A stretch of DNA of 64,000 bases from Ilyonectria destructans (Eukaryota; Ascomycota; Sordariomycetes; Hypocreales; Nectriaceae), in NCBI GenBank assembly GCA_020740775.1, contig JAHEWK010000030.1, forward strand, positions 124,001-188,000, in the 5' to 3' direction. The stretch's first letter is position 1, and each line of letters opens with the position of its first letter. Both the position numbers and the translations under genes were made by a program. Below are positions 22,637 to 31,731 of this stretch, one piece after another. The notes beneath the pieces are model-generated. The model worked only from the letters and a program-made list of their open reading frames with translations, did no database searches and was not told the DNA's origin.

Positions 22637-24303
22637 ATGCCACGACAGAGGATCGATCTCGAGCCCTACCGGGAACAAATCCGTGGGAAATGGCAACTAC
22701 GCTGGACGAACGCGGCCTTATGCGAATGGCTCCGGACGGATTTAAACGTTCCTGTTTCCGATACTACCTTGAAGCGCTTTCTTCGAATCTGGGGCTTCCA
22801 ACGTGAGGGCCGTACGGAAGTGACTGACGCCCTCCGGGACCGTTTACGCTTCCACTTCTTCGAACACTACCTTACGGACGAACGGTTGCTCCAAGTGCTA
22901 CAATCTGAGGGGTTTTCTATTACCCAAAAAGGCCTCGTACGGCTACGCCAAGAGATGGACCTCCGAAAGCGGCATACTCGAGAGGAAAACATTACCCTGC
23001 GAGAACAAGCCATCGGTCGTATCGCCCAAGCGGTTGATCCAACGCGCCGTTTGGCAGGTTACGGGCGCGAATACCTCCGAACGGAGCTGCGCCAGCAAGG
23101 ATTCTCCACAAGCCGAGATGTCCTTTACTCTGCCTACAAAGAAGTCCACCAAAGGAGCTTCCGAGACCGGCTGGACGAGTTCAGACGGCGCCGTACGGGC
23201 TGGACCTGCCCTGGGCCTAACTTTATCTGGTCTATCGATGCGTACGATAAATTAAAGCCGTACGGCTTTAAGATCTACGCTGGGATTGACGCCTACTCGA
23301 GATATATCCCTTGGTTTTTCGTTGGCTTTAGTACGCATACGTCTATCGGCGTTGGCCTCCAATATCTCTCGATCATTCGCGAACGTGGCTTTACGCCGCG
23401 GATTATACGGGCTGATCGTGGGAAGGAAACTCCGGTTGTTGCTGGCCTCCATTGGTATCACTCGAGTCACACTGGGCGCAAACGGATACAACCGCTCACG
23501 GGCGAGGCCGTACCGATCAAGTGCAAGGACTGTTTTGTATACGGCAAGAGCATCCACAACGTCAAGATCGAGAGCTGGTGGAATCGTCTTTGTAAAGGCC
23601 GTTCGCAGTTCTGGCGGGTAAGATACTATTATACGCCCCCGAGTACCCCTAAACGCCTCCGTACTGACATGTTTAGACGGTCTTTGGAACCCTACATACA
23701 ATAGGGCTTTTCGAACCCAGTCATATCTACGATCAGATTGCCCTTCTCTATATATATATGGAACCCTTAGATACGGACCTGCGCGGTTTCGTACGGGTAT
23801 GGAATAACCATTACATCCGTAAACAGCCCAACCGACCTCATGTTGTCCCTGGGGTCCCGTACGTCCTCTTTCACCACCCCGAACAGTCCAGTACGGAGGA
23901 TTACGGGGAGCCAATCATTCCAGCCGTACTAGTGGAGATGGAGGAGCTTCTTGGTCATAGATCATTCGATCTATCGTCGTATCTCTCTGCCGAGGTATTG
24001 GCGCTCTGCAAGTCCGTACTCAACCGTTCGGTCAGGGATGGGAGCGAACAGCGCCGTGTAAATGGTGTCGATATTCCTCTTTATCGCTCGTACATTTACT
24101 TACGTGAACAACTTGAGGATCACCATAAATCCGGAGTCGACCCACGATTACACCTCCAGGAGCCGCCAACTGGAGGTATTCAACATCTAGAGGATGAACT
24201 GAGGACACGAGGATTTGATCTGGACGGGCATGTTCGTGGGGGAACGGATGATTCCGATAACGAATGGGATGTAAATTCGGAGACAGGGTCAGCTCGAAAC
24301 TAG
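22637..24303 (+). CDS. DDE integrase-core transposase
   Basis: Exons 22637-23617 and 23677-24303, with a 59-nt intron (GTAAGA...GTTTAG), encode 535 residues. An N-terminal helix-turn-helix-like region (residues about 20-110) precedes an integrase core: FIWSIDAYDKLK (D201), GIDAYSRYIPWF, RIIRADRGKET (D260) and HNVKIESWWNR (E312). This gives a D-x58-D-x51-E triad, as in RNase H-fold integrases of the integrase core domain (rve) families. It presumably cuts and joins the TIR ends. The C-terminal 200 residues have no motif I know. Every catalytic residue is present. Ginger-like is my best family label; a retroviral or Copia origin is unlikely because there is no pol context and the ends are TIRs. 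Confidence 0.85.
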
Positions 24304-24306
24304 CTA

Positions 24307-25542
24307 TCAAGCGAGGTCTGTAGTCTCCAGAAAGGCCTGTTCAGAACCTTTCGCGTGCGAACGTGTACCCTTGAATACTTCGAAGGGGTCGGACTGCAAA
24401 GGGTTATCCCCAAAGAGATCTTCGCAATCGTCGTCTATACTACATCCTTCAGATGTCCGCCGAACAGGCTTGGCCGTCCCGTCGTTGACCTTTACCCCCC
24501 GGACGGGGCCGTTCATCTCCGCTTTGACTGAATCCTGTTGAGTTGACCCGCTGGCCTCGACCTTGACCGGTATGGCTACCTTCTTGTTGACCTTCTGTAC
24601 TGGCCCATCCGCTTCCGTTTTGATTCGTTTGGCTGTTGAAGTAGACCGTTTCTCAACCTTGACTGTAATACTAGCCAGTGGCTCGGACGTATTGCGTTTA
24701 CGTCCTTGTGGCTGGGCCAGTACGGTCCTTTTCCCCTTCGTACTGACCTTTTCATCCCGTTCTGGTTGTTCGGCCGAGATGCCAGTACGTAGGTGTAGGC
24801 GGATTTCCGACCGAGGTAGAAGTCCTGTCTGCAACAGGAATGCCCATAGCTGAGTGGACTCGTACGCCGCCTCACAGAACCGAACGTTCAAGTTCAGGCT
24901 TAGTGGCTTCCCATCGATAGGAATAGCTGTCCACTCCCGTTCAGCTAGTTTCGCCCACTCCCCCGAGTTCGAGAAGAACCGTTTGATGATGGCGGACATC
25001 AACTGCTGGTGTGTATCCGTTTCCAGGGCCGTACTGAACTGTACGGCCATCGGAAACCTATGTACGGCCATGACGTCGAACCACTCAAGAGTCTCGATAC
25101 CACCAGACTCGGCCGTACAGTAATTCCCAGCGTACAAGTACAACGAAATCCCGATCTTACGGGGCTGCATAAGCTCCATACTACTCCGTTCGGCCTTACT
25201 CTTGTCGTTCTGAATGCTAGTCTGGCGGGCTTTATCAGCTTCTCGAAGAGCAGAAGAGAAAGCGGTTGCGCCGGCTCGATGAGTAGACACCACGGGCGAC
25301 TCGGCGTTTGAGGCGTACAGTGCCGGTTGGGGGCGTTCGGTCGCTTTAAAGGCCTTTCGGGTTCGGTCGGGTAGGTTCTGGAAGTCCACCTCTTCAAGGT
25401 CATCGTCAGAGGAAACGTTGGAGGGCTTGTCGGCTAGGAGGGTGCCACAATACGGACAGGAGACCCAAGAGGGGTTATCCCGTAAGATCGTGGCATGTTG
25501 AGTACGGGCCCGGCCGGGGCAGTACAGAAGAGTTGGTGTCAT
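24307..25542 (-). CDS. Transposon-encoded protein with N-terminal zinc-ribbon-like cysteines
   Basis: This single 411-residue frame is on the strand opposite to the transposase, and the two stops are only 3 nt apart. Near the N-terminus are a single cysteine in LLYCPGR and then CPYC about 20 residues later, a possible half-ribbon. The middle (residues about 120-265) looks folded (ISLYLYAGNYCTAESGG, YESTQLWAFLLQTGLL). The C-terminal third is basic, Lys/Thr-rich and repeats V-K-V/K-T-E-A-x-G-P (for example KTEADGPV, VKAEMNGPV). I do not recognise the family. The lack of stops and the presence of the same CGTAC motifs suggest that it belongs to the element. Accessory DNA-binding or anti-silencing roles are possible but not shown. 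Confidence 0.7.
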   Translation of the reverse strand: MTPTLLYCPGRARTQHATILRDNPSWVSCPYCGTLLADKPSNVSSDDDLEEVDFQNLPDRTRKAFKATERPQPALYASNAESPVVSTHRAGATAFSSALREADKARQTSIQNDKSKAERSSMELMQPRKIGISLYLYAGNYCTAESGGIETLEWFDVMAVHRFPMAVQFSTALETDTHQQLMSAIIKRFFSNSGEWAKLAEREWTAIPIDGKPLSLNLNVRFCEAAYESTQLWAFLLQTGLLPRSEIRLHLRTGISAEQPERDEKVSTKGKRTVLAQPQGRKRNTSEPLASITVKVEKRSTSTAKRIKTEADGPVQKVNKKVAIPVKVEASGSTQQDSVKAEMNGPVRGVKVNDGTAKPVRRTSEGCSIDDDCEDLFGDNPLQSDPFEVFKGTRSHAKGSEQAFLETTDLA

Positions 25543-25789
25543 AACGAATTATGATAGATCTAGGACATTGCGTTAAATGAAGAGGGATAAATGTGCGAGC
25601 GGCCCGTCTGGGGGCGAACGGCCACGTAAATGCTCGTCCGCCCCCGGACGGGCCGCTCGCACACATTTTCAAATACCTTTAGGTAGTAGGGTGTACATGG
25701 ATATTGATTAATCCATATACTCAGGGGGGGTCGGCGGCAAGGGTGGTGTGGGGTGGGGTCCCTGTATTGACGAAAATGGATGGAAAATG
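25543..25789. other. Right subterminal region of the three-gene element
   Basis: This is the promoter side of the minus-strand gene. It includes two copies, in inverted orientation, of a roughly 28-bp GC-rich block (GCGAGCGGCCCGTC near 25597 and GACGGGCCGCTCGC near 25646) that could form a hairpin. No CGTAC is seen in it, unlike the rest of the element. Confidence 0.65.
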
Positions 25790-25823
25790 CGTTTTGACCC
25801 AGTGCTAGATATAGCCTTCCGTA
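25790..25823 (-). repeat. Right TIR of the three-gene element
   Basis: Reverse complement of the left TIR with one mismatch; followed by a run of seven G. Confidence 0.95.
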
Positions 25824-26045
25824 GGGGGGGTATGATAACCCCTCTTCCGGCCGATCCGGATGACGAGGACAAGCAATCATGAACATCATCATCATCAATA
25901 CGAACATTATTGCATCGATCAAATTGACCGTAACGGATCCATCAATTAAGAGTCTCATCTGCTTGAACAAGCTAGCTGCGCTGAGATCCGTACGGCTTTT
26001 ATTCCCTACTTTAGATCAATTTTACCATATTTTACGAACATCACT

Positions 26046-27344
26046 ATGTCAGCGAAAATCCCTGCATCTGATCAGAAGGTCTATCTCGAGACCTTCAAGG
26101 ATTGGAGGATCTGGGATAAGACCTTCCAGCTGAGGGTAAATGCAGCCGGCCTCTGGGATCATGTTGATCCTAAAGGAAGCCAACAGCCGATGCAGGCCCC
26201 AGTGAAGCCGCTGATTTCCTCCTATTACAAAAGAATTCCTCCACATCGGATCGAGACCGACCTTCCTCGACAGACCCGACACTCTGAGAGTCAGGGGTCT
26301 CAGACTATCACCCCGACTTACACCCTCGAGACTACCGATCTGATCGAACGAGCCCAGTCTATCAGGGATCTAACTGCTGAAGACAAGACCTCCTATCAGT
26401 CTAGCCGTAGAGACTATGAGCAAGACTATAAGGAATACGAGAAGCAGAAGGATCAGATCAATAGCCTGAAGAAATGGATGATAGAAACAGTAGCTGTAGG
26501 TCTGATGGACAGCTCCTTCTTTCCTCAACAGGATCTTAGGAACTGGTATATCAACCTAGAAGAGAGCGTTGGGGCTTCTCAGACCCAACAGCGAAATGAA
26601 GCTAGGATAAAATATCAGACTGCCCTAGCTGCTGTGCCTAAGACTATCAAGGATTTCCCTCGCTGGCTAACGGACTGGGAACAAGCTACACATCAAGCTC
26701 AGACCCTAGAGATAGGGGGCCTAGATGATCCAAATATCTGGTTCGACGACCTTACTAAGGTCATTAAGCCGGCTGTTGGATATTTAGTCACTACCTATCG
26801 CGGGATCTATAGGAAGGAGCTAGAATCAAGGTCCCTATCAATTCGGGAAGTTGCCAAGGCCCTACGGGAAGAAGCTGCCCAGTACAGCTTACAACAGCCG
26901 GCTAAGGCCCCTAAGGCCCCAGGCCGGAACAACAGGGGATCCTTTGGACCGACTTACGATGAGGAACCTGATCAAGCTGACCAACCGGATCAGGGACAGC
27001 ATCCAGATAAGGAAGGTCAGCAGGCCGGATCGTCCGGATCCGCCGGACCCGTCCGGCCGAAACGGAACAGGAAACGCAAGTCCGATCAATCAGGCCCTGA
27101 GGCAAAGAAGTCTAAGTCCAAAGAAGACCAGGATCAAGAAAATGACGGTCCTATCTGTGAATTGTGCGGCGGCAATTGGCATACCTGGCCAAAATGCTAC
27201 TACATCTTTCCAGCTAGAGCTCCAGCCTGGTTTGAATTCAGACCCCTTATTCAAGATGCTGTTAAATACCGACTTTCCTGTCCAGAGTGGAAGGATAAGC
27301 TCAAGTCCCTCAAAGGGGCCGCCGGACCGGCTAAGTCAGATTGA
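26046..27344 (+). CDS. Copia Gag
   Basis: The 432-residue frame starts at ATG 26046. It has a helical capsid-like body and ends with a CCHC zinc knuckle, CELCGGNWHTWPKC, which binds the RNA genome in virus-like particles. A proline/Gln/Asp-rich, highly charged segment (about residues 290-375) precedes the knuckle. The stop is TGA at 27342-27344 followed by CTAG, and the protease frame continues in the same phase directly afterwards, so stop readthrough may make Gag-Pol. Confidence 0.8.
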   Translation: MSAKIPASDQKVYLETFKDWRIWDKTFQLRVNAAGLWDHVDPKGSQQPMQAPVKPLISSYYKRIPPHRIETDLPRQTRHSESQGSQTITPTYTLETTDLIERAQSIRDLTAEDKTSYQSSRRDYEQDYKEYEKQKDQINSLKKWMIETVAVGLMDSSFFPQQDLRNWYINLEESVGASQTQQRNEARIKYQTALAAVPKTIKDFPRWLTDWEQATHQAQTLEIGGLDDPNIWFDDLTKVIKPAVGYLVTTYRGIYRKELESRSLSIREVAKALREEAAQYSLQQPAKAPKAPGRNNRGSFGPTYDEEPDQADQPDQGQHPDKEGQQAGSSGSAGPVRPKRNRKRKSDQSGPEAKKSKSKEDQDQENDGPICELCGGNWHTWPKCYYIFPARAPAWFEFRPLIQDAVKYRLSCPEWKDKLKSLKGAAGPAKSD

Positions 27345-29880
27345 CTAGGCCGGGAAGTCGGCCGCTGCAGTGACCTGATAACCCCGATCAGGGCGGCCTT
27401 TGCGGTATTAGGATATCCCCTACGAAAGTCAGCTATCCTAGACTCCGGGACCACAATCCACATCTTCAATGAGATCTGCCGGTTCCTAGGATATCAGCCT
27501 GCTAGTGCTGATGACGTCCTTATTGCCGGAGAACATACTGTTCCAGTCCAAGGATACGGCCAAGTCAACATTATGACCGAGGGACCTAAGGGCCCTAAGG
27601 TTATTACCTTATTCGATGTGGCCTACTGCCCTGACTTCCCTTGCAACCTAGTATCTCTACGGAAGCTGTTACGTCAGGGCTATTGGTGGGACACACGCGC
27701 AGATTGCAACTGTCTAAGGTCTTCAGACGGCCTGATCAGATGTTTCTTATCTGATCGCTACGACCAATTCGTCCTAGAATACGTCCCTTGTGACGCTGCC
27801 TTTCCTGCCCGGCACAGCCGGTATAACTCATCAACCCGACCTAAGGCGACGAAGCAAGATGCCCGCCGTTGGCACCTGCGACTAGGTCATCCGGGGCCTC
27901 GAGCCCTAGAAAGGCTTGTCAATAAGGTCACAGGGGCCCGGATCAAAGGGATCACAACCGTCAGCTGTGATGACTGCGGCACTTCCAAGATGACCCGACA
28001 AGTCAGCCGCCGGCCAAGGGACCTTCCAGCCGGTCCTGGCTTGAGACTAGCAATTGACTTCCATGACCTGGAAGAGGATCCAGAAGGAAGAGTCAGTCTG
28101 TTGTTGATAACAGACTGCTATTCCGGCTATATCTGGGACTATTACCTTAAGACCAGGCAACACAAGGAGCTTATTGCAGTCTTCAAGGACTTCCTAAGTC
28201 ACCTATTCCGTCAGTATCAGCTGAAGCCCCAAGTCGTTGAGTGCGATAGAGAGATCCTAGGAAAGTCCGAGGACCGGCCTCGGCTAGCATATCGGTTCTT
28301 TACCGGGATGAGCATTATCGTGGAGTTAACAGCTGCAGATACAGCTGCCCAGAATGGCGGCGCCGAGCTATCCGGCAAGGTCATCAAGATCAAGGCAAGA
28401 GCCCTACGGTCAGGAGCCCGATTTCCCTCCTTCCTTTGGGTCGAGATTTATCGAACTGCTGTTTATCTCTATAACCGGACCCCTAGGGGGGTCAATAACT
28501 GGGATACCCCTTATGCCCGGTTCCACACAGCGATTGCCCAGCGAGACGGTCACGGTCAAGAAAACAAGGTCCCTTATCTAGGCCATCTACGGGTCTATGG
28601 ATATAAGGCGTTTGCTTTGACCCAAGATGCCCTAAAGGGCAGGAAGAAGCGGCAGCGGCTAAGTCCCTGTGCCTGGATTGGCTACCTTAACTAATATCTA
28701 TAGGATCTGGAATCTGGCTACTGGAAAAGTCATCTCTACTAGAGATGTTATTTTCAATGAGGACGTCCAATTTAATGGAGACCTCAATCAGCTACGGGAT
28801 GATCTATTGTATATCAGCAAAGAGGAATTAGACCAGCTGCTGAACCAGGTGGAAGAGACTCAACCGGATCAGTCACCAGAAAAAACAGCTAGCAGACTGA
28901 CCTCTAGATGGGATCAAACCCACTATGAGGATCAGGGCGATGTCTACGACGAGGATCAGGGGGATGTTGCTGACCTAGGCCCGAGGGATCAGGTCTCTGA
29001 CCTTAGCCCAAGGGATCAGGTTGATAATATTGATCCTATCCCGTATGGAGATAGACCAGAAAACAGGGATATAGGGATGACAGTATCAGAGGCTGGGCCT
29101 GATCAACCTGCCGTAACTGATGTGCATTCTAGCGATAGGGTTGAGGAAGGTTCTTAAGGAAAACTAGAGGAAGGATATGACTACAGTCAATCTGGTGCCT
29201 CTAGCTCCTATGATAGAGCCTACCCGACTCCTATGTCTCTGCTGCCAGCTGCACTTCTAGCGATGACAATCCAGGATGTCTCGGATCCACCAGGTGGGCT
29301 AGATCCCAGGGACCCTAGGGTCTCTAGGGTTGAACGGTCTGATATCTGGAAAGCTGCTTTTAACGCCGGAAGATTAGCTAGCCCAATAGGCACCCTTGAC
29401 GGGAAGGTCATTGATAAGGCTAAGCTACAACGGCTGTTGAAGAAACCTAGGTCTGTTCATCAGAGTCAGCTACCCAAGCTGCCGAGGCACCATCGGGATC
29501 TAAGGGATCATCCGATGGGGGTCCAATTTGAACAGGCTGAACGAGACCACTTGTACAGTCATAGGGAAATGGAGTCATGGATCGAGATCGATCTAGATGA
29601 CCCTAGAACCCTAGGGAAACAGACCCTCGATTGCATGTGGGTCTACGTCTATAAGCTAGATAAGCATGGCCGCTTCATCAAGTGTAAGGCCAGGCTAGTT
29701 ATTCGAGGAGACCAGCAGCCAAAAGGGCTAGACGAAGAGACCTACGCCGCAACCCTTGCCGGAAGGTCCTTCCGGACCCTAATAGCAACAGCAGCCCGAT
29801 TTGACCTGGATCTCATACAGTATGACGCAGTCAACGCCTTCGTCAACGCCAAGCTAGACCGAAACGAAGGTCCAGACCTT
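27345..29880 (+). pseudogene. Copia Pol (protease, integrase, start of reverse transcriptase), degenerate
   Basis: Pol continues in the Gag frame. The protease motif is AILDSGTTIHIF. Then come the GAG-pre-integrase block (RRWHLRLGHPGPRALERL ... CDDCGTSK), the integrase core (LAIDFHDLEEDPEG, LLLITDCYSGYIWDY, AQNGGAE) and SPCAWIGYL at about 28685. There the frame shifts (TAA at 28692). It resumes with NIYRIWNLATGKVISTRDV in another phase, has one in-frame TAA at 29155-29157, and enters reverse transcriptase (DCMWVYVYKLDKHGRFIKCK, KARLVIRGDQQ, QYDAVNAFVNAKLD) before breaking off. It cannot be active. The missing YxDD and RNase H regions show truncation. Confidence 0.85.
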
Positions 29881-30098
29881 CTGTTTGCTCGGTTTTTTTG
29901 GTGCAGCCGTGTGGGGCCGGATGACAGACCCCCCCTGCAGATGACAGTCATGCCCCGTTTTGGCCTGCGATACCCATTGATTTTTATCTGTTTATCCCAG
30001 ATATTTACAATAGAAATACTTCAACTGAACGTGAGAAAAATAGAGATCGATTGACAATCCCAAATTCCCCAAACAATCTCGTTGCTGACATATTACCT

Positions 30099-30962
30099 TC
30101 AGTTGATTGTCTGCTGTATCCGAGTAATGTCCGCCAACAGCCGGTCCCGCTCCATGGCCAACACCTCGTAGTCTCTCTCGAGTGATTTGATGCGCCGCTT
30201 TGCGCGGCCCAGCACTTCTGCCCTGCTGAAACAACGACTATTGTTATCGTGGCCATCACCAAGGCCATCGACGTGTTCGTCCTCGGACTGCACCGCTGGG
30301 AGTGCGGTGAGCAGGTTCTCGAACTGCAGGTTCAGGCGGTTCCGGTACTGCTTCTCGACCTGGTTGTGGCAGTGGCGCGCCTGCTTCTCTGCTGGCGAGA
30401 CATGGACCTTCTTGCCGGCTATGGTCTTGAGCGATGGCGTTTTGCGCTTCCGGGACGCGCTGCGTAACTTGACGCTGGTGCGTGTCTTTGCGCTGGCGTT
30501 CATGTTGCTGTCGTGTGGCTGGGTTGCGGGTGGTTCGTCTTCGTCTTCCTCCAGACTCGCCTGGGATGATCGCTTCGTGCCTTGTGGGCTAAGATTCTTG
30601 GGATTGACAGCATACTCTAGTTTGGTGTGCTTTTCGTCAATGAGGCCGTGATCTTTGTCGTAGCTGTGCAATCCTCCCAAGTCGTGGGGGGTCTGAGGCA
30701 AGGCTGCTGGGGAGTCGTTGCAAGGTGCAAAAGACGTTGTCCCCGTGTTAGAAAGGGCAATCTGGAAGGTGCCGGATAGCGAGAATTCATTACTATTGAA
30801 GACATCGGATGAGGCTGTCGGCGGCGAGAACCTGTCGACAGAGACAAACCAAGATAACTCAACATCGTGGTGAGGACGGTCTCCTAGGTCTAAACTCGGC
30901 GAGAGCAGCGAGCACCACTGTTGGTCCCAATTGAATGCTTCGGTATCAGGATCGTATTCCAT
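30099..30962 (-). CDS. bHLH transcription factor
   Basis: This intact single-exon frame of 287 residues has an acidic/Ser-rich N-terminal half and a Lys/Arg-rich segment at about 160-185. A C-terminal bHLH follows at about 196-264: the basic region has H199, E203 and R207 in CHNQVEKQYRNRL with a tyrosine as in SREBP-like factors, helix 1 is NLQFENLLTALP, the loop is long, Asp/Gly-rich and about 25 residues, and helix 2 is RAEVLGRAKRRIKSLERD. It runs into a leucine-containing coiled coil. It should bind E-box-type DNA as a dimer in the nucleus. There is no membrane domain, unlike true SREBPs. It lies 220 bp from the broken Copia end. Confidence 0.85.
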   Translation of the reverse strand: MEYDPDTEAFNWDQQWCSLLSPSLDLGDRPHHDVELSWFVSVDRFSPPTASSDVFNSNEFSLSGTFQIALSNTGTTSFAPCNDSPAALPQTPHDLGGLHSYDKDHGLIDEKHTKLEYAVNPKNLSPQGTKRSSQASLEEDEDEPPATQPHDSNMNASAKTRTSVKLRSASRKRKTPSLKTIAGKKVHVSPAEKQARHCHNQVEKQYRNRLNLQFENLLTALPAVQSEDEHVDGLGDGHDNNSRCFSRAEVLGRAKRRIKSLERDYEVLAMERDRLLADITRIQQTIN

Positions 30963-31099
30963 CTCGCACGTCTGCAGTGCCTTAGCGACATGTAGTGATT
31001 GAAGGGATGACTGTTATTCAGTTCGAAAGCCTTAGCTGATCCCCAACGATACGGTCGCCGCCGTGTCAACAAACAATTGTCGATCACTGAGCCAAACAA

Positions 31100-31392
31100 T
31101 TAAGCTTGCCACCAACCGCGCTCCATTGCGCCGATGATCGTACTATCGGGTCCAGATCGAAATTTTGGTCAGGGTGTGGAGCACAAAGTTCCAGGCTGAG
31201 TCCGTGGTCGAGTACCCGTTGGCATTGTGGGGCTTGCAAGCATGCCAACCTCTCGTAGGGTACGCTTCGGCTCGGGGAAGGTGTTCCTTTTCCGCAAAAC
31301 TTATCGCACGGGCCTTGTGGGCTTAGCGTCGGGCGAAAAACTCCGAAGACCCCCCGTACCCACAACATGTTTTACTTTCAATCTGCTATTCC
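31100..31392. other. Upstream region of the bHLH gene, no gene seen
   Basis: Non-coding sequence between the bHLH start and the LTR-like units; likely part of the bHLH promoter. Confidence 0.4.
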
Positions 31393-31566
31393 TGTCACGA
31401 TGTGTATTTGGGTACCTGGGCGTGTATATGGCGTGTGACTGCTATAGCTATATCCTTCTAGCTGGTTTCAGTATAAGGATGTACAGGGACTCAGAGCGGG
31501 GATCATATGCAACTCAGAATATACACACATCCAATGAGACGCCTCACAGAATCAGGGCTCGTGACA
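31393..31566 (+). repeat. LTR-like unit, copy 1
   Basis: 174 bp, from TGTCACGATGTG to GGGCTCGTGACA. The ends form an inverted TGTCACG/CGTGACA repeat. It shares ATATCCTTCTAGCT, AAGGATGTACAGGG and CTCAGAGCGGGGA with the next unit. Confidence 0.75.
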
Positions 31567-31567
31567 G

Positions 31568-31731
31568 TGTCACGGTGTGAATTTTGGATAACTGAGCGTG
31601 TAATTGTTATAGCAATATCCTTCTAGCTACTTCGGCATAAAGGATGTACAGGGGCTCAGAGCGGGGACCTGACGCAATCAAGAACAGACATACACCCAAT
31701 CAGACACTACAGACAATCTGGGCTCGTGACA
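31568..31731 (+). repeat. LTR-like unit, copy 2
   Basis: 164 bp, from TGTCACGGTGTG to GGGCTCGTGACA, in direct tandem with copy 1 and separated by a single G. The pair may be two LTRs with no interior, or a local duplication. Confidence 0.75.

Larger units (their letters stand above)
20467..25823. mobile_element. Three-gene DNA transposon with 34-bp TIRs and DDE integrase-like transposase
   Basis: Terminal inverted repeats of 34 bp (33 identical) start TACGGACGGCTATATCTAGC at 20467 and end at 25823. Inside are three genes: a four-exon zinc-cluster protein (+), a two-exon integrase-core transposase (+) and a single-exon protein (-) whose stop faces the transposase stop 3 nt away. All three frames are free of stops or frameshifts, so the element looks complete and young. 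The integrase core resembles that of Ginger-type transposons and vertebrate/fungal integrase core domain proteins. CGTAC/GTACG occurs roughly 40 times throughout. It inserted in the leader or LTR of a Copia element. Confidence 0.9.
20398..29880 (+). mobile_element. Copia-type LTR retrotransposon, truncated, split by a DNA transposon
   Basis: A likely LTR start, TGTTGGAACATGACC, is at 20398. The leader is interrupted at 20467 by the 5.36-kb TIR element and resumes at 25824. Gag (26046-27344) and Pol (27345-29880: protease, integrase, start of reverse transcriptase) follow in Copia order. The element ends within the reverse transcriptase near 29880, so RNase H and the 3' LTR are missing. The 3' end of the 5' LTR is not certain. 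GATC is very frequent (about 45 by eye in 3.9 kb). Confidence 0.8.

Noticed and set aside
22637..24303. Integrase as part of an LTR retrotransposon
   Set aside because: No gag, protease or reverse transcriptase is linked in frame; the gene lies inside its own TIR-bounded element.
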